From assembly GCA_016288655.1 (NCBI GenBank), contig JAEEKX010000043.1, positions 64,208 to 128,207 on the forward strand: 64,000 nucleotides of DNA. Direction: 5' to 3'. The position numbers and the translations under genes were made by a program. Below, piece by piece: positions 25,042-33,396 of the stretch (position 1 is its first letter; each line of letters opens with the position of its first letter). Source of the DNA: Bacteroidales bacterium (GTDB taxonomy: Bacteria; Bacteroidota; Bacteroidia; Bacteroidales; WCHB1-69). A model generated the notes under the pieces. It saw only the letters and a program-made list of their open reading frames with translations, did no database searches and was not told the DNA's origin.

Positions 25042-27138
25042 TTGAAAAACAACATTTTAACTATAATTATCCTATTGCTGACCATGACTATGAGCGCACA
25101 AACCGTAGAAAAGCCGAAGGGTAATCCTTTGGTGGAGGCGTGGAATACGCCCTTTGAGACCCCTCCGTTCGAGCAGATCAAGGAGGAGCACTACTTGCCG
25201 GCCTTCAATTACGCCTTTTCGGTAGCGAAAAACGAGTTGTATCGCATCAAGGCAGTGAAGACGCTGCCCACTTTTGAGAACACCATTGCGGCGCTTGACC
25301 GTTCGGGCAAGTTGCTGAACGACATCTCCGGCATTTTCTTCAACTTGTTGGAAGCCAACACGTCGGAGGGAATGCAGAAGATTGCCGAGGAAGTGAGTCC
25401 CGCGCTGACGGCCTTTTACAACGACCTTTACCTTGACCCCGCGCTCTTCAACCGTGTGAAGGCGGTCTATGAGAAGCCGGGGGAGTTGACGCCAGAGCAG
25501 ACGATGTTGCTGGAGAACACTTACAAGGCCTTCGTGCGCCAAGGCGCCAACCTTGACGAGGCGGGCAAGGAGAAGTTCCGCGAGTACAGCCAGCGGTTGT
25601 CGTCGCTGTCGTTGGCTTTCGGCAAGAATGTGCTGGCGGCGGTGAACGCTTACAGCAAGGTAATTACCGACGAGAAGATGCTGTCGGGTATTCCGGCGTC
25701 CGCCCTCGCTGTGGCCCGCGCCAAGGCGGAGGCGAAGGGGCAGCAGGGGTGGCTCTTCGACCTCTCCATGCCGTCGTGCCTCGCCATCCTCACCTACGCC
25801 GACAACCGCGACCTGCGGCACGAATTCTACATGCACTACAACACCCGCGCCTACAATGATCAGTTTGACAACCAACAGATTGTCAAGGAGATGGTGCTCC
25901 TGCGCGACTCGTTGGCCAAGTTGCTGGGCTACGACAACTACGCGGCATATGTATTGGAAGAGCGGATGGCGGAAAACGCCGACAACGTTTACAAGTTGGA
26001 GAAAAAACTGCTGAAACATGCCTATCCCGTGGCCAAGAAGGAGATGGCCGACCTGCAGGCATTCGCCGAGTCGATAGGTTTCCAGGGGCAACTCCAACGT
26101 TGGGATTTCGCCTATTACTCAGAGAAATACAAGACTTCGCTCTTCAACGTGAACGACGAGATGCTGAAGCCCTACTTCCAGTTGGAGAAGGTCATTGACG
26201 GGGTATTCGGCCTCGCCGGCGACCTGTTCGGACTGAAGTTCGTGCCGAACGACAAGATCCAGGTCTATCACCCCGATGTAAAGGTGTATGAGGTCTATCG
26301 CGGCGGCAAGTTCATGGCGGTGCTGTACCTTGACTTCCACCCGCGCGACAGCAAGCGCGGCGGCGCTTGGATGACTACCTTCCGCGAGCAGTCTGTCGAT
26401 GCGAAGGGCAAGGAGACGCGACCGTTAGTCTCCCTTGTCATGAACTTCACGCCCTCCACGGCCGACATGCCTTCTCTGCTCACCTTCAACGAAGTACGCA
26501 CTTTCATGCACGAGTTCGGGCACTCCCTGCACGCCATCCTGTCGCAGGTGACATACCAGAGTCTCTCGTGTACGAGCGTGGTGCGCGACTTTGTGGAATT
26601 GCCGTCGCAGTTGCTGGAGAACTGGTCAACCGAGCGGGAGTTCCTCAACACCTTCGCCTTCCACTATCAGACAGGCGAGGTGATTCCCGACAGTTTGATG
26701 CAGAAAATCAAGGAGTTCGAGAACTTCCATTCGGGTTATGCCTGCTGTCGCCAACTCACGTTCGGCTTTTTGGACATGATGTGGCACACCTGCGACCCGC
26801 ACAAGGTAGGCGACCTGTTGGCTGCGGAGCGCAAGGCCATCCAGAAGACGGAATTGTTGCCGCCGGTGGAGGGCACCTGCATCAGCACGGCGTTCTCGCA
26901 CATCTTCGCGGGCGGCTATGCGGCGGGTTACTACGGCTACAAGTGGGCGGAAGTGCTTGACGCAGACGCCTTTTCACTCTTTCAAGAGAAAGGAGTGTAT
27001 AATCAGACCATAGCCGATTCCTATGTGGAGAACATCCTTTCCAAGGGCGGTTCCGAGAAGGCGATGACGCTGTTCGTGCGCTTCCGCGGACGCCAGCCGA
27101 AAATCGACGCTCTGCTGAAACGGAGCGGACTGAAATAA
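25042..27138 (+). CDS. dcp: M3 family peptidyl-dipeptidase (Dcp-like), exported
   Basis: 698 residues starting at a TTG codon (TTG AAA AAC AAC) and carrying a signal peptide (MKNNILTIIILLLTMTMSAQ). The zinc site HEFGHSLHAIL (HExxH variant HEFGH) is at about residue 491 and the third ligand Glu is in the downstream ELPSQLLENW segment. FDLSMPSC, EERMAENADNVYKLE and AAGYYGYKWAEVLDADAFS match Dcp/OpdA enzymes. Dcp releases C-terminal dipeptides. Export to the periplasm would let it work from the C-terminus of the oligopeptides that DPP11 trims from the N-terminus. It follows the acyltransferase gene by 32 nt without a visible terminator. Confidence 0.93.
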   Translation: MKNNILTIIILLLTMTMSAQTVEKPKGNPLVEAWNTPFETPPFEQIKEEHYLPAFNYAFSVAKNELYRIKAVKTLPTFENTIAALDRSGKLLNDISGIFFNLLEANTSEGMQKIAEEVSPALTAFYNDLYLDPALFNRVKAVYEKPGELTPEQTMLLENTYKAFVRQGANLDEAGKEKFREYSQRLSSLSLAFGKNVLAAVNAYSKVITDEKMLSGIPASALAVARAKAEAKGQQGWLFDLSMPSCLAILTYADNRDLRHEFYMHYNTRAYNDQFDNQQIVKEMVLLRDSLAKLLGYDNYAAYVLEERMAENADNVYKLEKKLLKHAYPVAKKEMADLQAFAESIGFQGQLQRWDFAYYSEKYKTSLFNVNDEMLKPYFQLEKVIDGVFGLAGDLFGLKFVPNDKIQVYHPDVKVYEVYRGGKFMAVLYLDFHPRDSKRGGAWMTTFREQSVDAKGKETRPLVSLVMNFTPSTADMPSLLTFNEVRTFMHEFGHSLHAILSQVTYQSLSCTSVVRDFVELPSQLLENWSTEREFLNTFAFHYQTGEVIPDSLMQKIKEFENFHSGYACCRQLTFGFLDMMWHTCDPHKVGDLLAAERKAIQKTELLPPVEGTCISTAFSHIFAGGYAAGYYGYKWAEVLDADAFSLFQEKGVYNQTIADSYVENILSKGGSEKAMTLFVRFRGRQPKIDALLKRSGLK

Positions 27139-27182
27139 TTGTCTGATTTTCACGTTTATGTTTTAATAAACACAGTATAGCA

Positions 27183-27602
27183 ATGAAAAAGATCTTTTTT
27201 ACAGCCGGCATACTAATGTTGATGTTAGGAATGACATCGCAGGTGTGTGCACAAGAGGTTAAAGAAGATGTAAACGACGGGCAAGAAGCCATTGTCGTCA
27301 TGCCGGAGCATAGCGCCGAATTTCCCGGCGGCATTGGGGAGTTGATGCGGTATCTTCGTGAAAATGTCCAATATCCTGCGCGTGCTCGTGATGCAGGTAT
27401 GCATGGAACCGTCTTAGTGGAGTTCGTGGTTGAAAAGGATGGAAGCATCTCCCACATCACAGTGCTCAACAGCGTATGCGAGCCCCTTGATGAAGAGGCC
27501 GTCCGAGTCGTCAAGGCCATGCCCAAGTTGAAACCTGGAGATAAAGACGGGCAAAAATGCCGTACTTATTTCCAACTGCCCATCACTTTTGAGTTAAAGT
27601 AA
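27183..27602 (+). CDS. Small exported TonB C-terminal domain protein
   Basis: 139 residues: signal peptide (MKKIFFTAGILMLMLGMTSQ, cleaved near VCAQ) and a single TonB_C-type domain with EFPGGIGELMRYLRENVQYP, GTVLVEFVVEKDGSI and the terminal YFQLPITFELK strand. It lacks the membrane anchor and proline-rich spacer of true TonB, so it cannot by itself transmit energy from ExbB/ExbD. Such stand-alone TonB_C proteins are common in Bacteroidota and their function is not settled. It stands 44 nt after the M3 peptidase gene. Confidence 0.85.
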   Translation: MKKIFFTAGILMLMLGMTSQVCAQEVKEDVNDGQEAIVVMPEHSAEFPGGIGELMRYLRENVQYPARARDAGMHGTVLVEFVVEKDGSISHITVLNSVCEPLDEEAVRVVKAMPKLKPGDKDGQKCRTYFQLPITFELK

Positions 27603-27717
27603 GCTCTGGTGGTTGAAACATCACAGGGAAATGCTCCCAAAACAGGGAGACATCCTGGACCTTCCCCTCTATATGACGATGTTTTTGTGGGTAGGTCGCG
27701 GATTGGGAATTTTTGTG

Positions 27718-27725
27718 TAATTTTG
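27718..27725 (+). promoter_or_regulatory. -7 element (TAATTTTG) upstream of the DUF4476 gene
   Basis: TAATTTTG followed by C, 84 nt before the ATG at 27809. No TTTG box at the expected distance. The rest of the 206-nt gap 27603-27808 shows nothing else recognisable. Confidence 0.45.
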
Positions 27726-27808
27726 CACCTATTTTGGATTTAAACCCGAGCCGAAAGAAAAACTCTATTTTGTTATATCAAAATCAAGCATAACCAAAAC
27801 GTGACATT

Positions 27809-28660
27809 ATGAAAAAATTACTTTTTCTTCTTGCTTTTTGTGCCATTCTGATGACAGGTATGGCGCAGCCGGCCACCTCTTTGGCCATCCAGAGTGCCCA
27901 CCATGAGCATTTCTGGCTCTACCTCAACGGCACGCTGCAAAACCAGGACGCCGTGGAGTCCATCAAGGTCTCCAACTTGGCGCCGGAAACCTACACCGTG
28001 CGCATCATCATAGAAAACAGGGACTACACCGAGGGTACGCTCCAACTGCAGTTGCGGGCCGGCTCCAACAACTATGAGATGGACTACTCCGCCCGCGAAC
28101 AGCGCCTCTCGCTCAACAACGTGGATTATGAGATTCATGCGGCGGTGCAGATGACAGCGGCGTTCACTCAGTTGGTGCAGACGATGTTCGAGATGCAGGC
28201 GCGCGACGAGCGCGAGATGCACGCGGATCACCGCCATGACGACCACCACGGCGACCACCATGGCGACCATCACGGTGACCACCACCCCAGCGGACATCAT
28301 CCTGTCAGTCATCCGGTTCCGGCTCCTGTTGTTGTCCCGGCTCCGGCTCCCGTCCCGCCGGCCCCGCATGTCTGTTCCCCAGAGGACTTTCTGCAAATCA
28401 AGGAGTTGGTCAAGGACGAGGTATTCGAGGACAACAAGCTCGATATCGCCAAGCAGGCCGTCCGCTCCGACCTCTTCACCACCCAGCAGCTGATTGAACT
28501 GGCCAGGCTCTTCACCTTCGAGGACAACAAGCTTGAGTTCCTGAAGTTTGCCTACGACCATTGCTTCGACCAGAACAAATATTATACGGTAAACAGTGTG
28601 TTCACCTACTCTTCCTCCAAGGACGAGATGAACGAATTTTTGAGAGACCGTCAGCGTTAG
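27809..28660 (+). CDS. Exported DUF4476 protein with histidine-rich linker
   Basis: 283 residues. A signal peptide (MKKLLFLLAFCAILMTGMAQ) precedes a beta-rich domain (about 25-105), then a low-complexity segment (about 136-165) of repeated His-His-Gly-Asp units and a Pro/Ala/Val-rich stretch (165-190). The C-terminal about 95 residues form a DUF4476 helical domain (CSPEDFLQIKELVKDEVFED, LFTTQQLIELARLFTFED, YSSSKDEMNEFLRD). The function of DUF4476 is unknown. The His/Asp run could bind zinc, nickel or copper, by analogy with other (HHGD)n segments; this is inference. Confidence 0.85.
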   Translation: MKKLLFLLAFCAILMTGMAQPATSLAIQSAHHEHFWLYLNGTLQNQDAVESIKVSNLAPETYTVRIIIENRDYTEGTLQLQLRAGSNNYEMDYSAREQRLSLNNVDYEIHAAVQMTAAFTQLVQTMFEMQARDEREMHADHRHDDHHGDHHGDHHGDHHPSGHHPVSHPVPAPVVVPAPAPVPPAPHVCSPEDFLQIKELVKDEVFEDNKLDIAKQAVRSDLFTTQQLIELARLFTFEDNKLEFLKFAYDHCFDQNKYYTVNSVFTYSSSKDEMNEFLRDRQR

Positions 28661-28680
28661 AAACACATAACCTATTGTAT

Positions 28681-29943
28681 ATGAAAGATATTTTTGACAG
28701 AATCAAACAGTCTTCCGGCGGCCCGATCGGGCAGTACCGTGAGAAGATCGACGGTTATTTCGCGTTCCCGAAGTTGGAGGGCGAACTGGGACCTCACATG
28801 AAGTTCAACGGCAAGGAGGTGCTTTGCTGGAGTTTGAACAACTACCTTGGTTTGGCGAACCATCCCGAGGTGCGCAAGGCCGATGCGGAGGCCGCGGCCC
28901 GTTGGGGCATGGCCTATCCGATGGGCAGCCGCATGATGACGGGCCAGACGGCGCTTCACGAGAGGTTGGAGCGTGAGTTGGCCGACTTCGAGAAGAAGGA
29001 GGCCGCTTTCGAGTTCAACTTTGGTTACCAGGGCATCGTCTCCACGATAGACTCGCTGCTGAACCGCCACGACGTGGTCGTCTATGACGCCGAGGCGCAC
29101 GCCTGTCTGCTCGACGGCATCCGTCTGCACTTGGGCACCCGTTGCAAATACCGCCACAACGACATCGCCGACTGCGAGAAGATGGTGGCGCACGCCTGCG
29201 AACTGGCTGAAAAACAGGGCGGCGGCGTGCTGCTGATCACCGAGGGCGTGTTCGGCATGACCGGCGCCTTGGGCATCCTTGACCAGATCGCCGCGTTGAA
29301 GAAGAAATACCCGTTCCGCATCCTCATCGACGACGCCCACGGTTTCGGCGTGATGGGCCCGCACGGCCGCGGCACTTCCGAGCACTTCGGTGTGATGGAC
29401 GACATCGACATCTACATCGGTGCCTACGCTAAGTCGATGGCCACCATCGGCGGCTTCGTGGCCACGGAGAAGAGCATCGTGAACTACCTGCGCTACAACA
29501 TGCGTTCGCAGATGTATGCCAAGTCGTTGCCGATGCCGATTGTGGAGGGCTGTCTGAAACGTCTCGAGATCATCCGCAGCGCGGAGGGCGACGAGCGCCG
29601 CGCGCACTTGTGGGAGATCACCCGCCGTTTGCAGAAGGGCTTCCGCGATCTGGGCTACGAGATCGGTCCCGCCGAGGCGTGCGTCACCCCGGTGCACCTT
29701 TATTGCGGCATCAACCAGGCCTCCAACATTGCGGTCGATCTGCGCGAGAACTACAACATCTTCTGCTCCATCGTGATGTACCCCGTCATTCCTCCGGGCA
29801 TGCTGATCTTCCGTGTCATCCCGACCGCGGCGCACAGCATCGAGGATGTCGATCGCACGCTGGCCGCCTTCCGCGACATCAAGGAAAGACTTGCCGCCGG
29901 CTACTACGACAAGGACATTCCCGACATGGCGTTGATACACTAA
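28681..29943 (+). CDS. Alpha-oxoamine synthase family PLP enzyme (serine palmitoyltransferase/KBL/BioF-like)
   Basis: 420 residues from the ATG at 28681; upstream in-frame TTG starts lie in the preceding gene. Fold-type I PLP motifs: SLNNYLGLANHPEVR, GSRMMTGQTALHERLE, EAHACLLDGIRLHLG, TEGVFGMTGALGILDQ, the PLP-phosphate Asp in IDDAHGFGVMGPHGRG, and the Schiff-base Lys in GAYAKSMATIGGF. The family condenses an amino acid with an acyl-CoA and releases CO2. In Bacteroidota the usual members are serine palmitoyltransferase (sphingolipids), cysteate acyltransferase (sulfonolipids), KBL (glycine) and BioF. The sequence does not match one subtype clearly by eye. A strong terminator follows at 29957. 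No lipid or biotin gene is adjacent apart from an acyltransferase 3.7 kb upstream. Confidence 0.85.
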   Translation: MKDIFDRIKQSSGGPIGQYREKIDGYFAFPKLEGELGPHMKFNGKEVLCWSLNNYLGLANHPEVRKADAEAAARWGMAYPMGSRMMTGQTALHERLERELADFEKKEAAFEFNFGYQGIVSTIDSLLNRHDVVVYDAEAHACLLDGIRLHLGTRCKYRHNDIADCEKMVAHACELAEKQGGGVLLITEGVFGMTGALGILDQIAALKKKYPFRILIDDAHGFGVMGPHGRGTSEHFGVMDDIDIYIGAYAKSMATIGGFVATEKSIVNYLRYNMRSQMYAKSLPMPIVEGCLKRLEIIRSAEGDERRAHLWEITRRLQKGFRDLGYEIGPAEACVTPVHLYCGINQASNIAVDLRENYNIFCSIVMYPVIPPGMLIFRVIPTAAHSIEDVDRTLAAFRDIKERLAAGYYDKDIPDMALIH

Positions 29944-29956
29944 ATAAACCTATGGG

Positions 29957-29984
29957 GCGGCAGTCGAAAGACTGCCGTTTTTTT
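29957..29984 (+). terminator. Rho-independent terminator after the alpha-oxoamine synthase gene
   Basis: CGGCAGTC / GACTGCCG with a GAAA loop (8 bp, extended by one G-U pair) followed by seven T. It shares the 14-nt CAGTCGAAAGACTG core with the hairpin at 20053. Confidence 0.9.
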
Positions 29985-29987
29985 CGT

Positions 29988-30965
29988 TTAAGCCCACCCC
30001 ATCACGATGAAGGCGGCGACATAGAGCACCAGCATGATCTCCAATGGAATGGAGAAGCCGTGCGACGGGGTGATCGCCACGATGAAACAGGCAACGGGAA
30101 TGATCAGGTAGCCCAGCGAATAGGGAAAGGCAAAATTCCCGGCCAAGATGATGGCGAGTGCGAAAACAAACAGCAGACAGAGGAAGAGATAACGTTGGCG
30201 GAGCGCAATCAACTTGTTGTCATACTGCACTTTAAGTCGAATGATAATGTATAGGGAAAGGATGATGAAAAGGATGCCGGCGATGAGGGCATAGATGGAG
30301 AGGTGCGTTGCGGTAAACATCGGAAAGGAGAGCGGTGGAAAAACGTAGAGTTCCGGAAATTTGTATGCACTCCACGCAAATACCTGATAAACAAATAGAT
30401 AAATATAGGTCAGGGCGACACCGCAGAGGGCGACTAATACCGACTTGATCCTTTCCAACCGGTTCACCAACAAGAAGATGATGTAATAGAGCAGCACGAC
30501 TGCTGCCGCATAGTCGAAGAAGGAGCCGATGCCGATGGCGACGCCGGACAGCAGGGTGGCGGTAGGGGAGGACTTCCCTTGGGCGTTGAGATTGAGGTTA
30601 AGGACGATGAGAATCACGAGGTTGGTGATCCAAATCGGAGAGAAGGGGGTGAAGATGCCGGCTCCAAGCGGCAGGGCAAGGGCGATGGCCAAGGGTGCCA
30701 CGGTCTCCTCATCCATGAAACCGCTGACTCTTATATATCTGTATAAAAGCCATATCTGAACGAGCAGGATGAGGAAAAGGGAGAATTTGATGCCTGTCGG
30801 ATGCGTTTGTATGGCAGAAAGCATGGCCGCATCCAAACGCTGCAACCAGATCTCAAAACCGACGACTTCTATGGGATGCGCAAAAATGAAAAAGCACCCT
30901 GTGGCCACGGCGGCGACAAGGGCGATGACTTGCAACAGGTAGTTCTTTTTGAGTAGATAAAACAT
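29988..30965 (-). CDS. Polytopic membrane protein, DUF6427-like
   Basis: 325 residues from the ATG at 30965 (MFYLLKKNYLLQV); the longer start at 31016 adds a cysteine-containing non-hydrophobic leader and is unlikely. About ten hydrophobic segments cover almost the whole length, with conserved-looking short loops (NLNAQGKSSPTATLLSGVAIGIGSFF and FAHPIEV). I recognise no catalytic motif. Bacteroidota carry a conserved family of about 320-residue membrane proteins (DUF6427) of this shape, and this is probably one. The gene converges on the alpha-oxoamine synthase gene, with the terminator between them. Confidence 0.75.
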   Translation of the reverse strand: MFYLLKKNYLLQVIALVAAVATGCFFIFAHPIEVVGFEIWLQRLDAAMLSAIQTHPTGIKFSLFLILLVQIWLLYRYIRVSGFMDEETVAPLAIALALPLGAGIFTPFSPIWITNLVILIVLNLNLNAQGKSSPTATLLSGVAIGIGSFFDYAAAVVLLYYIIFLLVNRLERIKSVLVALCGVALTYIYLFVYQVFAWSAYKFPELYVFPPLSFPMFTATHLSIYALIAGILFIILSLYIIIRLKVQYDNKLIALRQRYLFLCLLFVFALAIILAGNFAFPYSLGYLIIPVACFIVAITPSHGFSIPLEIMLVLYVAAFIVMGWA

Positions 30966-31046
30966 CTCTTGGATTTGGGATTGCAAACATACATGAAATT
31001 TTTTTACAAAAAGCATAAAAAACGCCGCGCCAATTTGTTTTTTTAG

Positions 31047-31054
31047 TATTTTTG
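31047..31054 (+). promoter_or_regulatory. -7 element (TATTTTTG) of the 31.1-33.2 kb gene cluster
   Basis: TATTTTTG followed by C, 60 nt before the ATG at 31114, in the divergent A+T-rich gap shared with the DUF6427-like gene. No clear -33 box. Confidence 0.5.
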
Positions 31055-31113
31055 CCGTCAGTTTTTTCCATAAGTTTGGAATGTAATAAAATCAAGGAAA
31101 TAAAACAGATAGT

Positions 31114-31863
31114 ATGAAAAGTAAAATCGTGTTAACCACCTTCTTGGGCCTGCTGGTACTCGTTCTTATCTTCTTGAACATGAGAGCAATTCTTCGCCCC
31201 ACCAAATATCAAGAGGTCTATCAGGAGCGTTGCGAACTGAACGAAAACCGCCTTACTGCCATCACGTTGTTGCAGGAGTTGTACCATGAACGCAACCACT
31301 ACTATGCTTCCAGCATCGACACGTTGATTGACTTTTATGAAAACGGAGAACTGATTTCCATCAACTCGAAGGACAACCCGCCGAAAGACAGCGTGAACGA
31401 CGAGAAGTTCATGGAGAGGTTCATGAACATGACGATGAAGCAGCGAGAGGAGAGCGGTTATGTGATTTTCGACACCACCCGCACCACCGTGAAAGCGAGA
31501 ATGGAGAGTGAGTTGGCCGAGAAGAACGCCAAGAAAGAGGGCAACCTGATCACGATGAAGGATTTCTACAACATTCCTTATACCAACCAGAAGTATAAGA
31601 TCGAGACCTCTGCCGCCGACTCCATCACCACCAAATTCGCCATCTACGTTCCGATCGAGACCTTGATGGTGAACTTTGAGCAGTCGCTGCCGAAGTCCAA
31701 GATCAGCAAGTTGATTTATGGCGGCATGGAGGATGTCTATAATCCCGCCATCAAGGAGAAGAACATGAAGGACACTCGCGAGATCCGGAACTTCACCGGT
31801 CTGCAGTTGGGTGACACCATCGTCAACTCCCTCGAAATCACTCCTTATGGTGCAAGCAAGTAA
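31114..31863 (+). CDS. Conserved-looking single-pass membrane protein, unknown function
   Basis: 249 residues with one N-terminal transmembrane anchor (KIVLTTFLGLLVLVLIFLNM) and a soluble, mostly helical extracytoplasmic domain. That domain includes YQEVYQERCELNENRLTAI, LIDFYENGELISI and a C-terminal NFTGLQLGDTIVNSLEITP. No enzymatic motif recognised. The gene is first in a tight plus-strand cluster: its stop overlaps the DUF3822 start by 17 nt and rsmD follows. The co-translation pattern suggests a housekeeping role. Confidence 0.8.
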   Translation: MKSKIVLTTFLGLLVLVLIFLNMRAILRPTKYQEVYQERCELNENRLTAITLLQELYHERNHYYASSIDTLIDFYENGELISINSKDNPPKDSVNDEKFMERFMNMTMKQREESGYVIFDTTRTTVKARMESELAEKNAKKEGNLITMKDFYNIPYTNQKYKIETSAADSITTKFAIYVPIETLMVNFEQSLPKSKISKLIYGGMEDVYNPAIKEKNMKDTREIRNFTGLQLGDTIVNSLEITPYGASK

Positions 31864-32611
31864 GTTCCCTTACAACGCAGTACACTTCAGCACTGCAGGG
31901 TTCTCCTTGCTCAAGAGTCTGCCCACGGGCCAACTGATTTGTGCCACCTACAAGAACGCCTCACTCGCCATGTTGCAACGCGAGTGTGGCGTTTTCTTTG
32001 ATACCCCGGCGGAACAGACTGTTGTCGTGCTCAACTTCGGCGCGCCGCTGTTGGTGCCGCAGGCCCTCTACCAGCCGCCCGCCAACCCGTACCTCCGCCT
32101 TCAATACAACCTTTCCGACAGCGACGAGGTCTTCCAAGATGATTTGGGCGAGTATAAGGCCCTCTACGCCGTGCCGCTCTCCAAGACCTTGCCCCTGCGC
32201 ACCTGCCTCGCCTCCCCGAAGTTTCAGCATACCGCCACCCGACTGTACCGCTATCTGTCTCAATATCGGACCGAACTGCCGAACAAACTGCTGCTTCACT
32301 TCAGCGGTGCCCGCATGGGCTTCATGTTGATGAAGGAGCAGAAACTATTCATTGTCAACGAGTTCCCGTTCACCTGCCAGGAAGATGTGCTGTATCATGT
32401 GCTCAATATTCTGCAACAGCAGCAGGCACGGCGCGACGGGAGCGTGGTGCTTCTCAGCGGTGCCGGCGCCGAGGTGCCGAAATTAGCCAAACTGCTCTCG
32501 CGCTACCTTCCGAACGTGCAACTCGCCGGCCACGACCTCGACTGCATCGTCACCAACCTGAAATCGCAGAAAGAGCCGCTTCATACCTGTCTGCAACTGA
32601 TTGAATTTTAG
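31847..32611 (+). CDS. DUF3822 family protein
   Basis: 254 residues from the ATG at 31847, overlapping the preceding gene by 17 nt. The sequence looks like a degenerate actin/ASKHA-type fold: paired beta strands such as QTVVVLNFGAPLLVPQALY and KLLLHFSGARMGFMLMKEQK, and SVVLLSGAGAEVPKLAKLL near the C-terminus. It matches the DUF3822 family, which in Bacteroidota is commonly encoded just before rsmD, as here (6-nt gap). Function unknown. Confidence 0.85.
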   Translation: MVQASKFPYNAVHFSTAGFSLLKSLPTGQLICATYKNASLAMLQRECGVFFDTPAEQTVVVLNFGAPLLVPQALYQPPANPYLRLQYNLSDSDEVFQDDLGEYKALYAVPLSKTLPLRTCLASPKFQHTATRLYRYLSQYRTELPNKLLLHFSGARMGFMLMKEQKLFIVNEFPFTCQEDVLYHVLNILQQQQARRDGSVVLLSGAGAEVPKLAKLLSRYLPNVQLAGHDLDCIVTNLKSQKEPLHTCLQLIEF

Positions 32612-32616
32612 CAACT

Positions 32617-33159
32617 ATGCGTATCATCGCCGGAAAAAACAAAGGCAAGCACATTGTGGCTCCCGCCAACCTGCCTGTGCGTCCCACCACCGATTTGGGC
32701 AAGGAGAGTCTTTTCAATATCCTCAACAACTACTTTTTCTTCGACGCTGTCACCGTGATTGACCTGTTCGCGGGCACGGGCAACATCAGTTTGGAGTTTG
32801 CCTCGCGCGGTGCCACCTCCGTCACGGCCGTGGATTTGTATCCCGACTGCGTCAACTTCATCAAGAAGATGGGTGAGCAGTTGCAGTACCTCAACCTCAC
32901 GACCGTCCGCGCCGACGCCTTCCAGTTCTTGGAGAAGTTGCGCCAGCCCGTCAACATCATCTTCGCCGACCCGCCCTACGACCTTGAGGGCATCGAACGG
33001 CTGCCCGAGATCGTCTTCCGTCGCAACCTGCTGCTCCCCGACGGGTGGCTCATCCTCGAGCACAGCAAGGTACACGACTTCTCATCGCACCCCAACTTCT
33101 ACCAACACCGGAAGTACGGGAAACTCAACTTCACTTTTTTGGTCAATATGACGGAGTAG
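32617..33159 (+). CDS. rsmD: 16S rRNA (guanine(966)-N2)-methyltransferase
   Basis: 180 residues. N-terminal MRIIAGKNKGKHIVAP with VRPTTDLGKESLFNIL is the RsmD signature. The SAM-binding motif I is VIDLFAGTGNISLEFASRGA, and motif IV is FADPPYDL (N-MTase DPPY). RsmD methylates G966 of 16S rRNA during 30S assembly. It is the last gene of the 31.1-33.2 kb cluster. Confidence 0.95.
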   Translation: MRIIAGKNKGKHIVAPANLPVRPTTDLGKESLFNILNNYFFFDAVTVIDLFAGTGNISLEFASRGATSVTAVDLYPDCVNFIKKMGEQLQYLNLTTVRADAFQFLEKLRQPVNIIFADPPYDLEGIERLPEIVFRRNLLLPDGWLILEHSKVHDFSSHPNFYQHRKYGKLNFTFLVNMTE

Positions 33160-33396
33160 GAAGCGGAACAATCGTTTTTTTGAAAGGCAAAAAAAGAGAG
33201 TTCACGGAATATGCCCACTATCAAGGAAATACTGGAACAAGAGCGGGGCTGTGAGAACGGCTGGCATGTGCTTTTAAGCACATGAAGACCCTGCTGTTAC
33301 GCGGCACCCCTTCTTCAAAGAGGGAGGAAAGCCCCCGTCGCCCAATGCCGGTGGTCTGTTGTTTTCTCCAACTTCTATAACCTGTAACTTAACACC
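33160..33396. other. Noncoding gap with a short hairpin and a 24-codon ORF
   Basis: No gene of normal length is visible in these 237 nt. A plus-strand ORF of 24 codons (MPTIKEILEQERGCENGWHV, then LLST) starts at about 33210 and stops inside a 9-bp inverted repeat CATGTGCTT/AAGCACATG. The remaining sequence is G+C-rich, with GGAGGAAAGCCCCC about 60 nt further on. It may be a gene remnant or a degenerate repeat element; a similar GGAGGAAAATCC string occurs at 37512. Confidence 0.35.

Noticed and set aside
33297..33340. GAGGGAGGAAAGCCCCC looked like the conserved P4 region of RNase P RNA
   Set aside because: Only about 60 nt remain before the next gene on the plus strand, and the other RNase P signatures (AGGGTGAAA, ACAGAA) are missing.
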